Shown here: positions 23,369-34,097 of the stretch, piece by piece | How positions within the stretch are numbered: position 1 is the stretch's first letter | Layout of the letters: each line of letters starts with the position of its first letter | Assembly: GCA_022495995.1 (NCBI GenBank) | Contig: JAFEMH010000924.1 | Location: 310,001 to 374,000, forward strand | Direction of reading: 5' to 3' | DNA: 64,000 nt | Origin: Adenophora triphylla var. japonica | Taxonomy: Eukaryota; Streptophyta; Magnoliopsida; Asterales; Campanulaceae | Position numbers and translations under genes: made by a program | Notes under the pieces: model-generated | Database searches by the model: none | Told to the model about the DNA's origin: nothing | The model's input: the letters and a program-made list of their open reading frames with translations, nothing else

Positions 23369-25938
23369 CTAGGCCTCCGATCCTTCTTCTTCATCGCTAC
23401 TCAGCTCATAGACGCTAGCCTCCCTCATCAAATCCTCCGCGTCGCTCACATCTGAAAGGTGGACATTATCGTGCTCGTACTCACCCACCGCTCCAAGATG
23501 TCGCATTGGGTCCCCGCCCGAGGCATGGCACCGGAAGAGTACTCCGAAGCCGAAGAGGTGGATGCCGTGCCCCGATATGCCTTCTCTTGCGCCCGGCTCT
23601 GCACGTCCGCCGCCTTTGAAGTGCAGCGCCTTCCTCGTAAGGGACCGGCACATGTCCTTCCAGCCCCTATTCTCGCCCGACCAACCCGTCGTAAGTGCGA
23701 GCCGGAACCCGAAAAAAAGAGAAGAAAATCTCAGAAATCTCGTAATTGCAAAAAGCAAAGAAATCAAAGAGGGAAAAGACCCTAAAGTGTACTTACAAAG
23801 GCCGTCCGGCGGCAAGGTATACCGGGCTCCCTAGTGTCGGGGACAGTATCCTCAACCTCCCGGGTACTCCGTGGACCACATATGAAAGGTGCGCAGGAGG
23901 GATCGGCGGATCGAAGGCTCGCCTCCCCATATCCCCGAGTGACCGCCGCCTTCACTAGCTTCGTGGCGTCCCCGCCGCCGCTCCACAAACATCACAAGAT
24001 ATGGGGTATCCATATCAAAGTACTCCTCGGCGGCCACGCCCGCCCGATATCTAGCAATGTCGTCCTCCGACCAATCCCCGGGCCGTAGCATCCGTGCCGG
24101 AGGATCCCGGGGAGTAATGGCATCCAATGGAGGGACATGGCCATGCCGCCTCGGAAAATCGGTCCCCGCATAGATGACATCACATGTCGCCCCGCCAACC
24201 ATCGCCTCTCGCCTCGTCGCCTCCACGGCCTCTCCTAGCAAAATCTCTGATACCGCCCCACGGGTAGAAGTCCACTCCATCATGCCCATCCTTGTTGATA
24301 ATCGGCCTCACCATCTTATAGTCAAAGGTGATCCGGGTCTTCCCGGTGAACTTATCTCTCGCATCTCCTCCAAATGATCATAGCGGGAAAGATGGTGACA
24401 TTGCTCAGCTGGTTCCACGGAAAGAACCTGATCACCTCACAAAACCAGACCTGCATGTTCAAAACATCAAAAGGGTCATTTTTCTCTCATAAAAAGTCTC
24501 GAAGACAGAAAAGTAAAAGAGAAAGGAAAGCGAGACTACCTCGAGAGCAAAGGAGAAACAATCCATGGAGGCAAATTTATTCTACTGCATGCAGATCCAG
24601 GAGAAGTATAGCTCCGCCAATCCGGCCTCGCCCCACGAGACCGTCCCAATCCCATCAACATCCTCCAGAGAGTCGAGGAGGCAAGTCATAGCCGTAGTCC
24701 CGCACTGGCAAAGATGGTGACCGACAAGATCAACCACACAAATGCCCTAGCAAGCCGGGTGGGGCCACCTCACTAGCAAGAAAGTCCCGCATGCGCTTCC
24801 GGGATCGCCACCTCGACGTTCCTCGTCTCCATTCCTAGCCCCTCGGGAACAAGCTCAAACCCAACCAAAGCTCTAAATTCCTCGCGTGATATGGTCCCTC
24901 CAAGTCACAGCCTTCCCTGAACCGTAAGCCCGTGATAGCAAGTGAAATCGGCCGGAGTCACCGCGCCTCCCCGCCTAAGATGAAAGCCGTGGGTGGTGTC
25001 CCACCGTAACTCGATAGGGCCTGGACCAAGCCCTTGCTCTTCGAGGTAATGTGAATACCTCTCGCCGATGGCCTCAATAAACAAATCCAAGCCGGTAGCC
25101 CTCACCACCGCTTAGGGTTCGCCCCATTCTTCTCAAAATCGGGCATCCTCTCCCACAGCCTTTACCGCAATCTCGTAAGGCCCTCTAGACTTGTTCTCCT
25201 CGTAGACAAGCACAAAGAAAGAAATGTGTCAGTCCTTCATCTCATTTCAAAAGCATGCATATATTCGAAAAGTGCATATATTTTCAAAAGAAAAGCATTC
25301 ATAAAATTTTCTAGCATCCTTTGCATAGATAGCATGTCTTTCATCACTTGAAACACATCATGTCAAACACATTGCTCTCCTAAGCACAAAATTCCAATTT
25401 TCAAAATTATTTGCACATAAGCATTAATTTTTTCTCAAAAATGGCATGCATGAATCCTTTTCATCATCCAACATCCCGTTTTCTCAATTGACCTAGTTCT
25501 AGCACATGCAAGGACTCCGTCCCATTTTAGACAATTATTTCATTCATACTTTATTTTCGAAAAATGGGTCATTCTCATTATTTTTCAAATAAATTGCACA
25601 TGTTTGTTTATCTTCTTAGCCTCATAGGTTAATCATCAAGATTTCAAAATCATCCAAAAATTCTAGGAAAATTCGAGAAAATTCCTAAAGCTTGGGTCAA
25701 GCCCTAAATCAATCAAAATTCAATCAAAATCGACGGAATTGAGCAAACTAAGAAAGCTTACCCCAACCGATTGAGGGTTTGTCGATTTGTGCTCCCTTCT
25801 ACCCGGATAGAGCTCCGATGGAGGCGTAAGGAAGTCATACTTCCTCTCCGTGCGGACGAGCTCCTTCCTCCTCCTTCTCGCGGCCGCGGAGATGTTCCTT
25901 CTAGCTTGCCTTGGCATTGGATTCCCCTTCGGATCCAT
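23369..25938 (-). pseudogene. RE2 opposite-strand gene 1: plant mobile domain (PMD) protein, spliced, broken
   Basis: The proposed start is the ATG at 25938 (MDPKGNPMPRQARRN, basic). Exon 1 ends at 25762 after exactly 59 codons. A GT..AG intron (25761-25199) joins it in phase to ENKSRGPYEIAVKAVGE. PMD signatures follow: RAFVWLILSVTIFASAG, IGTVSWGEAGLAELY (about 24650-24600), then a short GT..AG intron (24539-24451) and VWFCEVIRFFPWNQL. A further intron is likely near 23801-23670. The C-terminal end is acidic (YELSSDEEEGSEA). Several stops and frameshifts interrupt the exons. Plant PMD proteins (MAIL1/MAIN type) are known both as host genes and inside transposons. This one is clearly element-borne because it lies between integrase and the purine tract. 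Confidence 0.65.
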
Positions 25939-26084
25939 CCTAAATCAATAGAGGCAAAAGGATTGAAGGATTTTGAAGAAAATTCTCTCCCTTCTCTCTC
26001 TCTTTCTCGGCAGTCTTGGGCGGCAATGATGCCCAATGCCCGTTCAAATCTGATTTTAAATAATCTGGAAAAATCAGGCTTCTG

Positions 26085-26124
26085 GCCGTACGACTTCTTT
26101 TGCCCCCTTCTCATGCCGGGCGAC
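26085..26124 (-). promoter_or_regulatory. Paired CG motif upstream of RE2 opposite-strand gene 1
   Basis: GCCGTACGAC (26085-26094) and GCCGGGCGAC (26115-26124) are each followed by TTCTTT or CTCTTT. On the minus strand they lie about 150-190 bases before the ATG at 25938. A TTTAAAATC TATA-like word lies between (about 26053-26062). RE4 has the same order before its opposite-strand gene. Confidence 0.45.
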
Positions 26125-26330
26125 CTCTTTCGCTCTGAACAAGAAATTACCTTTTTGCCCCTGGACTTTCCACTTGGGCATGTAATTCACGTTATCTTTT
26201 AACTAAGATAACGTCATTTTCAAAAGATATCCCTTATCTCTTAAGAAAATAAGCTTTCTTCCCGCCGCTCCGTTACTTCCGTTATAACGGGATAACGCTA
26301 GGTGACAACCTCCGAATTGTCAGAACTCTA
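26125..26330. other. RE2 spacer before the repeat zone
   Basis: No gene is seen. The stretch contains several ATAACG words in both orientations near 26200-26300 and a single GTGACAACCTCC word (26312) that is later amplified. Confidence 0.4.
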
Positions 26331-26755
26331 AACTTAAGCTACCTCTATCTCCTCGATAATGAAGTATGCTCAAGTTCTTCAAACTTAAGCTACCTCTATC
26401 TCCTCGATAGTGAAGTATGCCTGCTCAAACTTAAGCTACCTCTATCACCGATAGCGAAGTACGATCAAGTTCTTCAAACTTAAGCTACCTCTATCACCGA
26501 TAGTGAAGTACGCTCAAGTTTCTTTCATACTTTAACTACCTCTTTCTCATAGATAGTGAAGTATGCTCAAGTTCTCCAAACTTAAGCTACCTCTATCTCC
26601 TCGATAGTGAAGTACGCTCAAATTTTTCCAAACTTTAGCTACCTCTATCTACTCGATAGTGAAGTACGCTCAAGTTTCTTTCAAACTTTAACTACCTCTT
26701 TCTCATAGATAGTGAAGTATGCTCAAGTTCTCCAAACTTAAGCTACCTCTATCCC
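26331..26755. repeat. Tandem repeat of about 50 bp in the RE2 3' segment
   Basis: About nine units begin AA(C/T)TTA(A)GCTACCTCTATC and end GATAGTGAAGTA(C/T)GCTCAAG. Each unit holds a small CTATC..GATAG inverted repeat. Units vary by a few bases and in length (about 47-57 bp). Confidence 0.85.
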
Positions 26756-26759
26756 GTAA

Positions 26760-26885
26760 TTGAATCGTGTGACAACCTCCATTAATTAGCTACCTCAATC
26801 GTGTGACAACCTCCTAATTGTCAATCGTGTGACAACCTCCATTAATTGTCAATCGTGTGACAACCTCCATTAATTGTCAAAACCT
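26760..26885. repeat. Second tandem repeat in RE2 (GTGACAACC units)
   Basis: Four units of about 29-36 bp contain AATCGTGTGACAACCTCC followed by ATTAATT or TAATTGTC. The word GTGACAACC is also the core of the unrelated-length tandem repeat in RE4 (46926-47213). Confidence 0.8.
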
Positions 26886-26929
26886 CAAGGATCCTAGACA
26901 TCGTTCCTAACTATCTAGTGATGCTTGAA

Positions 26930-27232
26930 CTACGATCAAGGCTTGATTCCTCCGGGATATGTAGTTAGCCTTTCATAAAAGGTCCAGCCATCCGACCACT
27001 TTGGTCACCCTGTTCCTTCGTCACTCCTCAGTGATGAAATAGCCTCTCATAAAGGTCTTGACATCTGACCACCTCGGTCATTTCTAGCATATCCCCAGTA
27101 GGATCAATTGCTTGACCTTCTAGGTCATTTTCTCTGCTATTTCCACAACAAGAGACCAGCTTTCTCTTCTTTATTCCTCAGTGGATCTTTTCAAAACTAC
27201 GGTCTGGCTTGATTCCCACTCGGGATACGTAG
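26930..27232 (+). other. Two further CTACG/CGTAG blocks in RE2
   Basis: Block at 26930-26964: CTACG, ATTCC, GGGAT, TGTAG. Block at 27197-27232: CTACG, ATTCCC, GGGAT, CGTAG. Both are followed by a TAGCC word. The layout equals that of the post-integrase block, but the inner stem is ATTCCC/GGGAT rather than CCCCTT/AAGGGG. Confidence 0.55.
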
Positions 27233-27324
27233 GTAGCCTTCCAGAGGTTCAACCACTCGACCACCTTGGTCATCCTAATCCGTCTCGGCATTCGCCAGAT
27301 CGGATCATTTTCTATCGACAACCC

Positions 27325-27359
27325 CACTCGCCCTACAAGTGACGTTGACGAGGGGCTTC
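27325..27359 (+). other. RE2 polypurine tract with preceding hairpin
   Basis: GACGAGGGGCTTC directly precedes the 3' LTR start at 27360. A CACT..AGTG inverted repeat lies just upstream, at the place where RE4 has a longer CACTTTT..AAAAGTG stem. Confidence 0.65.
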
Positions 27360-29115
27360 TGTAAGTACCCAAATCTGGCTCATGCCTTCCGGTTAATTTT
27401 CCCGGCAATTCCGATAAATTTCCCGATAATTCCCCAGACTTTTCTAGAGTTTCGGAACAATTCAGAAACTGTTCCAAACCTCTTAAGGGCTGAAGGGAAT
27501 GCTTAGTAATTAAGAAACACGTTTTTCTTAATTACAAAAAGCTTCTAGAATTGCCACCTTACATGATTTTAGAAACATGCTGAGTCATTGTGGATAATGC
27601 CGCACGGCTGCATTAGGAGAAGACTCCTAGCCGCACGGCTTCATTAGCCCTATCCAAACTGCCTATAAATAGAACCCTCCTCTACCCATTTAACAACAAC
27701 AACAAGGAGAGCAACACCAGCATAAAAACACTCTCTAAATACTCCACGAAGATCAGGAAGTTGAAGGTGCCAAGAAGCCACCCCCTTCCTCCTCGAAGCC
27801 TCCAAGAGTTGGTCCTACCGCTAGGCAAAACCTCAAGAAGAAGAGGCAACCACCATTGGTAACCTCTCACTCCCTTACCTTGCATAATGCTTGTCTATAT
27901 GATTTAATTGCTCATTGCATACATAAATTGTCATTATCTTGCTTGGGACTTGGCATTTATCAATTAAAGATCCTATCTTTATAATACCCCCTTTTCCCCT
28001 TTAGCATCCTTTGCATGAATTAAGCATCACTTGCTATTAAAAATGTAGTCTTTACATCCAAAGGTGCATCATTTGCACCTAAAAATCCTATTTTTACACA
28101 AAAATGTCATCTTTATGCATCTTTTGCTCATAAAAATGCAATCTTTACATCCAAAATGCATCATTTGCATATAAAAATCATATCTTTATAATAAAGGGGC
28201 ATCCTTTGCACCTAAAACCCATTTACATGCATCCTTTGCATTAAAAATCATCTCTTTGCATGAACTTAGCATCCCTTGCTTTCAAAATACAATCTTTGTG
28301 CATCCTTTGCATATTAAATCCTATTTTTTCTCATAAAAATGCATCCTTTGCATAAAGATCACTTCTTTACATCAAAAAGCATCCTTTGCAAATCAAATGC
28401 ATCCTTTGCAATCCAAAAATGTCATCTTTTCACTAAAATATCATTTTTACATGCATTCCCCCATGTCCCCATTAGCAACCTTGAAACGAACCGGTGTAAA
28501 GATCCTATCTTTACATCGTTTCTTTCATTAAAGGTGCCACAATTTCTTTAGAAAGGGACAACCTTGAACCCTATATCTCGGATTATCACTTAAGACGAGC
28601 ATGAAGCATCCATATAAGCTCAATCGTCTTAAGGTGTAGGATTGATGGGCTAAGGTCACTCCTTTCCTAAAGAACCTCATTTCGAACTATAAAAGGGAGT
28701 CCTTCTCTCGATCACGCAAGTCCCGAGGTTAAAATGCGATGATCACAAGTCCAAGATGAGGACGGGATCAAAATCCCGAATACATAAAATCCAAGAAATC
28801 CCGAGCGACAACCAATAAATAGTTTGTACGTCCGAAAGACAACTTGGGACATTCCCTCCCCTTTCATTCAAACACATGCACACAAGAAAGCACGCAAGCA
28901 AGCACGATAAATGGAATCTAGGGAGACTTGCTACGGCAAGGCACCTTGGGTGAACGACGATCCGTTCTTCCCAAGGAGTAACTTAACCTCCGAACCCATA
29001 AAAACCTTTTTTTTCAAAGTTTTGAGGAAATCAAAATGGCGTGGCGACTCCGTTTTTCAAATTAAACCGGATGTCTTCAAACTCGCGTGAATCCAAAAAT
29101 TTGGGCACACATTCA
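27360..29115 (+). repeat. RE2 3' LTR
   Basis: It aligns along its length with 10394-12165, with scattered substitutions and small indels. Notable is a short replacement before the transcribed part (AACAACAACAACAAGG near 27691). It starts TGTAAGTACCC and ends CACATTCA at 29115. Confidence 0.9.
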
Positions 29116-29604
29116 CACTAGGGAAAGCCCTTGAACAACTTGTTCGCCGGCACAAAACTCCGGGAGGTTTAGGAACCTGCCTTGACCAAAAGGTATATTA
29201 ATGATTGAGTTTGAGTACCGAACTAAGAGCGTATGTGAGGGAGCTTATGCTAGTGAGATTGTGTGTGCAAAATACAGGTGTTATCCCCCTTTTATACCTC
29301 TAATAACGGCTAAAATACAAAGATAAGAACAGGCCTATAATCTCGGAAATAAGTTGAGCTTGTTGAGATATTCTCGCCACATTGTTGATGGAGGAGAGAG
29401 TGGTCCGTTGCTGGATACTTTGATGAAGAAAGGACGTTGAATCAGTCTCCTAATCCATTGGCACGTTCCCTGAAAAGTAGGGTTTAATGTAACAATAATT
29501 CAACCTGCAAGATGATCAAGATGTAGTCGGAGAACTCAAGTTGTTAGTACCAAGATGTTATGTGCAAGTTGAAAACAAGTTGACTGAAAATGTAGGGCCT
29601 AACA
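29116..29604 (-). repeat. RE1 5' LTR fragment
   Basis: It matches 1647-2133. The outer end (GGGCCTAACA at 29604) is intact. The inner end, about 85 bases of LTR plus the primer site and the gag start, is missing next to RE2. Confidence 0.8.
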
Positions 29605-30710
29605 ATATTTAAGACTTTCATTATAAACTATAAATAAACATATGAGCGCTCGAGAACACATGGGAACACCATATAGAGAGATATTGACAATAAATATGGC
29701 TTGGAAATGCCCCAGACGTAGTTGATTTGTTCAGCGAACTGAGTAACCAAATCGTTGTGTTTGTGTGGTTCTTGCTCAATTATTTGTTTATTCTAATATA
29801 TATAGGGTACCAAATTCTAATCGATAACTGGTATCAAAGCTTTGAAGTTTGATCCAAAGTTAGGATTTGCTTTCAGATCAAAAGTCTTTTTAAGGATTTT
29901 GTTGGAGCAATTGAGATGGGTAAGAAATCGTTGATTGAAAAGTTCGATGAAACATTTCAACTTCTGGAAGACACAGATTGAGGACTACATTTATGGTAAA
30001 TATTTGCATCAACCTTTGGGCAAGAAACCAACAAATGTGAAGGATGGTGATTGGGGAATCTTGGATTTAAAAGTGACGGGTGAGGTGAGACAATCGCTAA
30101 CCAAGATGTGTGCAAATATACTAGAGGCCTAGTCAAACGGTAGAGTTGGTACATACATTGGCTAATATATACTCCCTCCGTCCCGGCGAAAGAGCCACAA
30201 AATTTGTCCGGCACGCAAAATAAGAAATGTGATGTAGGAAAGAGAAAAAGTTTAAATGTTGTGAGTATGAAAAATTAAATAGGAGAGAGAATGAGTGGGA
30301 GGTGATGTAAGAAAGAGAATGTTGTGAGTGTAAAAGTAAAGTAGGAGAGAGAATGAGTGGAGAGAATAGTGATTTAAGGTTTCCTTTTTGGGAAAATGGC
30401 TTTTTAAATGGGACGCCCAAAAAGGAAATAAATGGCTCTTTCGCTGGGACGGAGGGAGTATGAGATGCCATCGATGTGCAACAAGGCTCATCTAATGAGG
30501 AAGTTGTTGAACCCAAGGATGTAAAAGACATGTCAACAACAAATCATGTAAGTGAATACAAATCTATCATGACACAATTATCTTCAATTAATATTACTGT
30601 TGAAGACGAAATACAAGCCTTTATTTAATTATCATCTTTAACATATAGTGAGGAGACGACTGTGATTGTGTTGAACATATCGACCAGAAAGATTATTATC
30701 GATTTCCCCT
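29605..30710 (+). mobile_element. Ty1/copia 5' fragment: LTR end, primer site and gag, interrupted by a MITE
   Basis: TGGTATCAAAGC at 29829-29840 is a near match to the tRNA-Met primer site of plant copia elements; the LTR end lies just before it. Gag begins near ATG 29915, shifts frame, and continues as FWKTQIEDYIYGKYLHQPLG, typical of the copia gag N-terminus. It runs to about 30132. After the MITE (30172-30458) gag resumes with EYKSIMTQLSSIN and DEIQAF, to about 30700. The rest of the element is missing. Confidence 0.75.
30172..30458. mobile_element. Stowaway-type MITE
   Basis: The 287-bp element starts CTCCCTCCGTCCC and ends GGGACGGAGGGAG, perfect inverted termini, and is flanked by TA on both sides (30170-30171, 30459-30460). 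This matches the Stowaway (Tc1/mariner) MITE pattern. It has no coding capacity and lies in copia gag. Confidence 0.92.
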
Positions 30711-31196
30711 TTTTTTTTTTTTTTTTGATACCCAGGTTTCCAGCTTCGCCGGACTAATCCTGGACCACCAGGTACCGGCCCCTCAGTATGCTGACGGAGG
30801 TAAATCGCGGGATGTGCCCTATGCAGCCAGGGTGACAGTACCCCTTATACTCCAGAGCCCCAAGGGAGCCCTCCTACAAGACATTTACATCACTCTTACA
30901 TCACCAATTGGCTGCTCCAGCTGCTCCTGCCGAGGCAATTGCATCACTCTTACAACACCAATTGGCTGCTCCAGCTGCTCCTGCCAAGATTCGAACTCCC
31001 CACACTGAGGATACAAGCCCAACAATACTGCTTCCTTAACTGCACGGATGTGCCCCGGGGGCTCCAAAGGACCCTGAAACCCAAGGTAGAAATTAAACCA
31101 CAGAAATTCCCCTTGAGGGGAATCGAACCGGTGACCTCCCCTTCGGGAAGTCACCAACATACCACTGGGCCAAGGCCACTTTGGTTTGCCCCCTTT
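30711..31196 (-). mobile_element. tRNA-derived SINE with internal duplication
   Basis: On the minus strand a Pol III A box TGGCCCAGTGGT (plus 31161-31172) is followed by a B box GGTTCGATTCC (plus 31119-31129) at tRNA-like spacing. The body ends in GGTATC and a poly(A) tail, seen as the T run at 30711-30726. A 52-56-base segment is duplicated (30886-30937 and 30942-30993). The exact 5' end and target duplication were not resolved. Confidence 0.7.
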
Positions 31197-32333
31197 TTAC
31201 TTGACAAGGGGGGGGGGGGGGGTTATAGTTGAAGAGCGAGTAATGAGATCCGACATTTTTAAATATAAATTCAACCTTACTTGTTGATTCTCTTGTAAAC
31301 TCACCACCATCACAACACAATCACTCATATGTATTTCTTAGGATTGGTGTGTAACGACTTTCCAAAACGTAACTTGTTTGATAAAAAATCACAACTTGTT
31401 TGAGTCAGAATAAATAACAAATTCTTTTCACTTAACGATTGGAGGTTTTTTAAAATTCTTTCACAACTTGAATCAAATATTAAGTTTGTAATATAACATT
31501 TGTTTTTATTTCATAGTGAATCAAATGTTTTTTTGAACGAGAAAGCAAATCAATAATATTGACAATAAGGACGGAGATGGCTATCTATAAAGCTTGGTAG
31601 CTCATCCCATGGCATACAACATCATTATTAGAGAAGTTTGCAAATCTATAAAAGCAATCAACTAACATATTAGCACTACGTCTAAAACATGCCTGGCAAA
31701 TAAAAATTCTCGGTTGGCATAGTTTGACATTTACCGTTTAAACCTCCAAATTCTGTGTGATCCTCCTTAGTCGACTTATAGAATTATAACTACTAAGCTC
31801 AACTCAATAGAGTAACATTTAAAAGAAAAATAAAAGAACCCATGCCACCACCAAAGACATTATTCGTTATGATATTTTAATCCTTATATTTACCGCATTA
31901 TGAATAGAAATACAAATATTTGTTTGTACATTTGCTGACATCTTACTTGTTCGGATCTAAATCTTATATATCGTCAGAATTAAATGTCTTTTAAAAAGGC
32001 TAAATCATGTGGGTTAAGTTTGAAAAAATACACAAATTCATACAAGATGATACACACAACAAACATGATGTTCTTAGGCTCATGCAAGATGAAAGACAAT
32101 TATGTCCTCAATCCACTTTTAATTGTTTACTTATTTCTTAATATTTTCTTAATAAGTGTGCAACTCTTACTCTTGGTAAGACTCTTACCATGTGACAAAG
32201 GAAGTACAATTTTGAGGGCCCAAAGCATGACCTTGTTGGCCTTACTACTGGGCTGGGTCGGGCCTTTATATTTACACACATAATGAGTTATATTATTATT
32301 ATGAGTCGATCTTATAAAAAATGTTTTTCCTAG
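31197..32333. other. AT-rich spacer, no gene seen
   Basis: Starts with a run of 15 G at 31208-31222, then AT-rich sequence without a supported gene. The reading frame at 31984-32283 has no recognisable features. Confidence 0.5.
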
Positions 32334-32823
32334 TGTAAATATCCCAATCTAACTCGCGACTCCTCTGAATGCACGAAAAGGACTTTCGAGGATTGCTGAT
32401 CGATAACAACAAGTTTAAGGGCCTTTCGGGCATCAATTTAATCATTTTAAGTGAGGAATGGTCATGGCGTAAGAACCTTCAAAAGGAACTCGGGAAAATC
32501 TGGCAGAATAAGGAAGACCGGCCTTAAGGTCTGGCGGAGCGGGGGCCTAATACCTTCGCTCTACATAATCTAACCCCCGAAGCCCTCATCTTGAATCTTT
32601 GATTTTGCACGTTTAAAATCAATTAGAAATAGGTTTCTTATGTTTCCCTTTAAAACATAGGTGGTGGCTCCAAAATGCAATAAAATTAATTAGACGTCCT
32701 TAAAAAGCATGACACGTTATTCTTACATAGGTGGTGACTACAAAATGCAATAAAATTAATTCGACGTCCTTAGAAAGCATGACACGTTGTTCTTGGATAT
32801 CTACAGTGGCAACTCCAGTGGGG
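32334..32823 (+). repeat. RE3 5' LTR and primer-binding site, cut by RE4
   Basis: The LTR runs from TGTAAATATCCC (32334) to ATCTACA (32805). TGGCAACTCCAGTGGGG (32807-32823) is a Tat-type primer site. RE4 is inserted directly after it, inside the site. A 70-bp segment is tandemly duplicated in the LTR (32655-32724 and 32725-32794). Confidence 0.75.
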
Positions 32824-33072
32824 TGTAAGTACGCCAATCCAATTCGCGACCTTTTCAGATGCATTTTAATATGATAAAATTGCATTTAGGGGCGTTTTGG
32901 TAAATTCTCGATCCATCCCGAGACTTTCGGAAACATTTCATCAGTTTTTCGCGAAGGAAGTACTTTTTTGTACTTTGCTCAGGCTAAAGGACCTAAAAGG
33001 AATAAATCTGTTTTGGACTCTTTGGGTATTATCCAAGAAGGTTCCAGAATCAGATTTGGCGCCAAAAACGGT

Positions 33073-33169
33073 TATGGTCACCTTGTGTCACGCGACAAGT
33101 CGAGGCATAGAAAGTGGATACGTTATGCCGTGCGACATAAGGTAACCATAGACTGCAGCTATAAATAAG
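33073..33169 (+). promoter_or_regulatory. RE4 LTR module M1 and TATA box
   Basis: Arms TATGGTCACCTT (33073-33084) and AAGGTAACCATA (33139-33150) pair at 11 of 12 positions. Between them lie cores TGTCACGCGACA (33086-33097) and TGCCGTGCGACA (33126-33137). The TATA box begins 10 bases after the right arm. The 3' LTR repeats this (47652-47729, TATA 47739-47748). Confidence 0.6.
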
Positions 33170-33452
33170 ACCCTACCCCTCTCAATTTGGGATCCCAATT
33201 CCAGCACCCTAACGTAACTCTGCATAAATTCCTCTAGAAACTCTCCCTCTCCTCCTTCCTCACCAAAAACTACCCAAATTCCCCACCAATTCCCTTACCT
33301 CTCACCTCTCCTCAACCCAATTCCTTCCCTACTTCCTAAAACACTTCAGATCTTCCAATTCAGTCCTCAGTCCGTGCCTAGATCTCTCTCCCAGAAGCTG
33401 AATCGAAGGCTTTTACACCTAACTTGGTGTAGAAGTTGAGGACTACAAGGGT

Positions 33453-33501
<49 letters not shown>

Positions 33502-33789
33502 TCTCTTATATTTTGCTTAATTATTGTTTCTTCTTCTCCACTTGATAATCAGGCTCCATCTGCCTCAGATTATCAAGTGGCAACTGCACTCTCTGTTTAA
33601 ATCGTTTATACTTGAGTCCAATTGCTTGCTTATGATGTGATTTACTTAGATTTGCCATTTGGATGTCAAGGGAGTGTGGATCTCCCATATCCATACCCCT
33701 TTGATTGATTCGTATCTAATTCATGTTGTTTTCATTGATTCTGGTATAATTGTTGTGCATCTGTTGGATCTGCATCTCGCCAGGAGGTA

Positions 33790-33873
33790 CCTGCAGATGG
33801 TAACCCTGTGTCACGCGACACATTTGGACATGAGGAGTCCTGTGTCACGCGACATGTCGTGACCATCTGCAGG
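33790..33873 (+). repeat. RE4 LTR module M2
   Basis: Perfect 12-base arms CCTGCAGATGGT (33790-33801) and ACCATCTGCAGG (33862-33873) enclose two copies of TGTCACGCGACA (33809-33820, 33843-33854) and a spacer with GGACATGAGGAGTCC. The module lies downstream of the TATA box, so it would be in the transcript. Confidence 0.7.
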
Positions 33874-34010
33874 GACCATGTTTCGGTTGTAAGTTGTTTT
33901 AGTTAGTTATTTTAGCATGTAGTTTCATGATTATGTTGTTTAGTGCTGGGATCTGATTTGTAATTGCATTTCGTGTTCATCTAGAGATTCTGTGATCTGT
34001 TCATTGTGAG

Positions 34011-34097
34011 TCTCTGCAAGGTGACCATTGGTGTCACGCGACACATTTGGACATGAGGAGTCCTGTGTCACGCGACAGATATGGTCATTTGCAGAGA
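34011..34097 (+). repeat. RE4 LTR module M3
   Basis: Arms TCTCTGCA..TGACCAT and ATGGTCA..TGCAGAGA enclose the same two TGTCACGCGACA cores (34032-34043, 34066-34077) and the same spacer as M2, but the arm sequence differs from M2. Confidence 0.7.

Larger units (their letters stand above)
10394..29115 (+). mobile_element. RE2: large Ty3/gypsy Tat-type element nested in RE1
   Basis: The two LTRs (10394-12165, 27360-29115) are long and alignable, about 6-7% different by eye in their first 350 bases. A primer site follows the 5' LTR and a purine-rich tract GAGGGGCTT precedes the 3' LTR. Inside are badly decayed gag-pol on the plus strand and, after integrase, about 6.6 kb with two genes on the minus strand and tandem repeats. 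The flanks do not show a target duplication (ATATC on the left, CACTA on the right). The right flank enters the RE1 LTR while the left enters RE1 gag, so host-element sequence has been lost at the junction. Confidence 0.88.
1561..29604 (-). mobile_element. RE1: Ty3/gypsy Tat-type LTR retrotransposon, decayed, split by RE2
   Basis: On the minus strand the order is gag, protease, RT with RNase H, a second RNase H, integrase, then a 3 kb 3' segment with a gene on the opposite strand. The second RNase H next to a remnant of the first is the mark of the Tat clade. The 3' LTR is at the left end (1561-2133). A 5' LTR fragment lies at 29116-29604, beyond the nested RE2 (10394-29115). The two LTR copies differ clearly by eye, roughly 10-15%. 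All coding parts carry stops or frameshifts, so the copy is dead. The left border is uncertain and no matching target duplication was found. Confidence 0.85.

Noticed and set aside
23369..25938. RE2 PMD gene as a host gene
   Set aside because: It lies between integrase and the purine tract of RE2 and has an opposite-strand counterpart position in RE4, so it belongs to the element.
30133..30531. Minus-strand reading frame of 132 codons
   Set aside because: It runs through the Stowaway MITE and both copia flanks, so it is an artefact of the insertion.
31110..31180. Possible tRNA gene (A and B boxes)
   Set aside because: No cloverleaf with acceptor stem could be drawn, and the boxes are followed by a SINE body and poly(A).
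31984..32283. 99-codon frame with a hydrophobic stretch
   Set aside because: AT-rich spacer, no family features, no supporting context.
33455..33506. CT microsatellite as a regulatory element
   Set aside because: Simple slippage repeat of different length in the two LTRs; no evidence of function.
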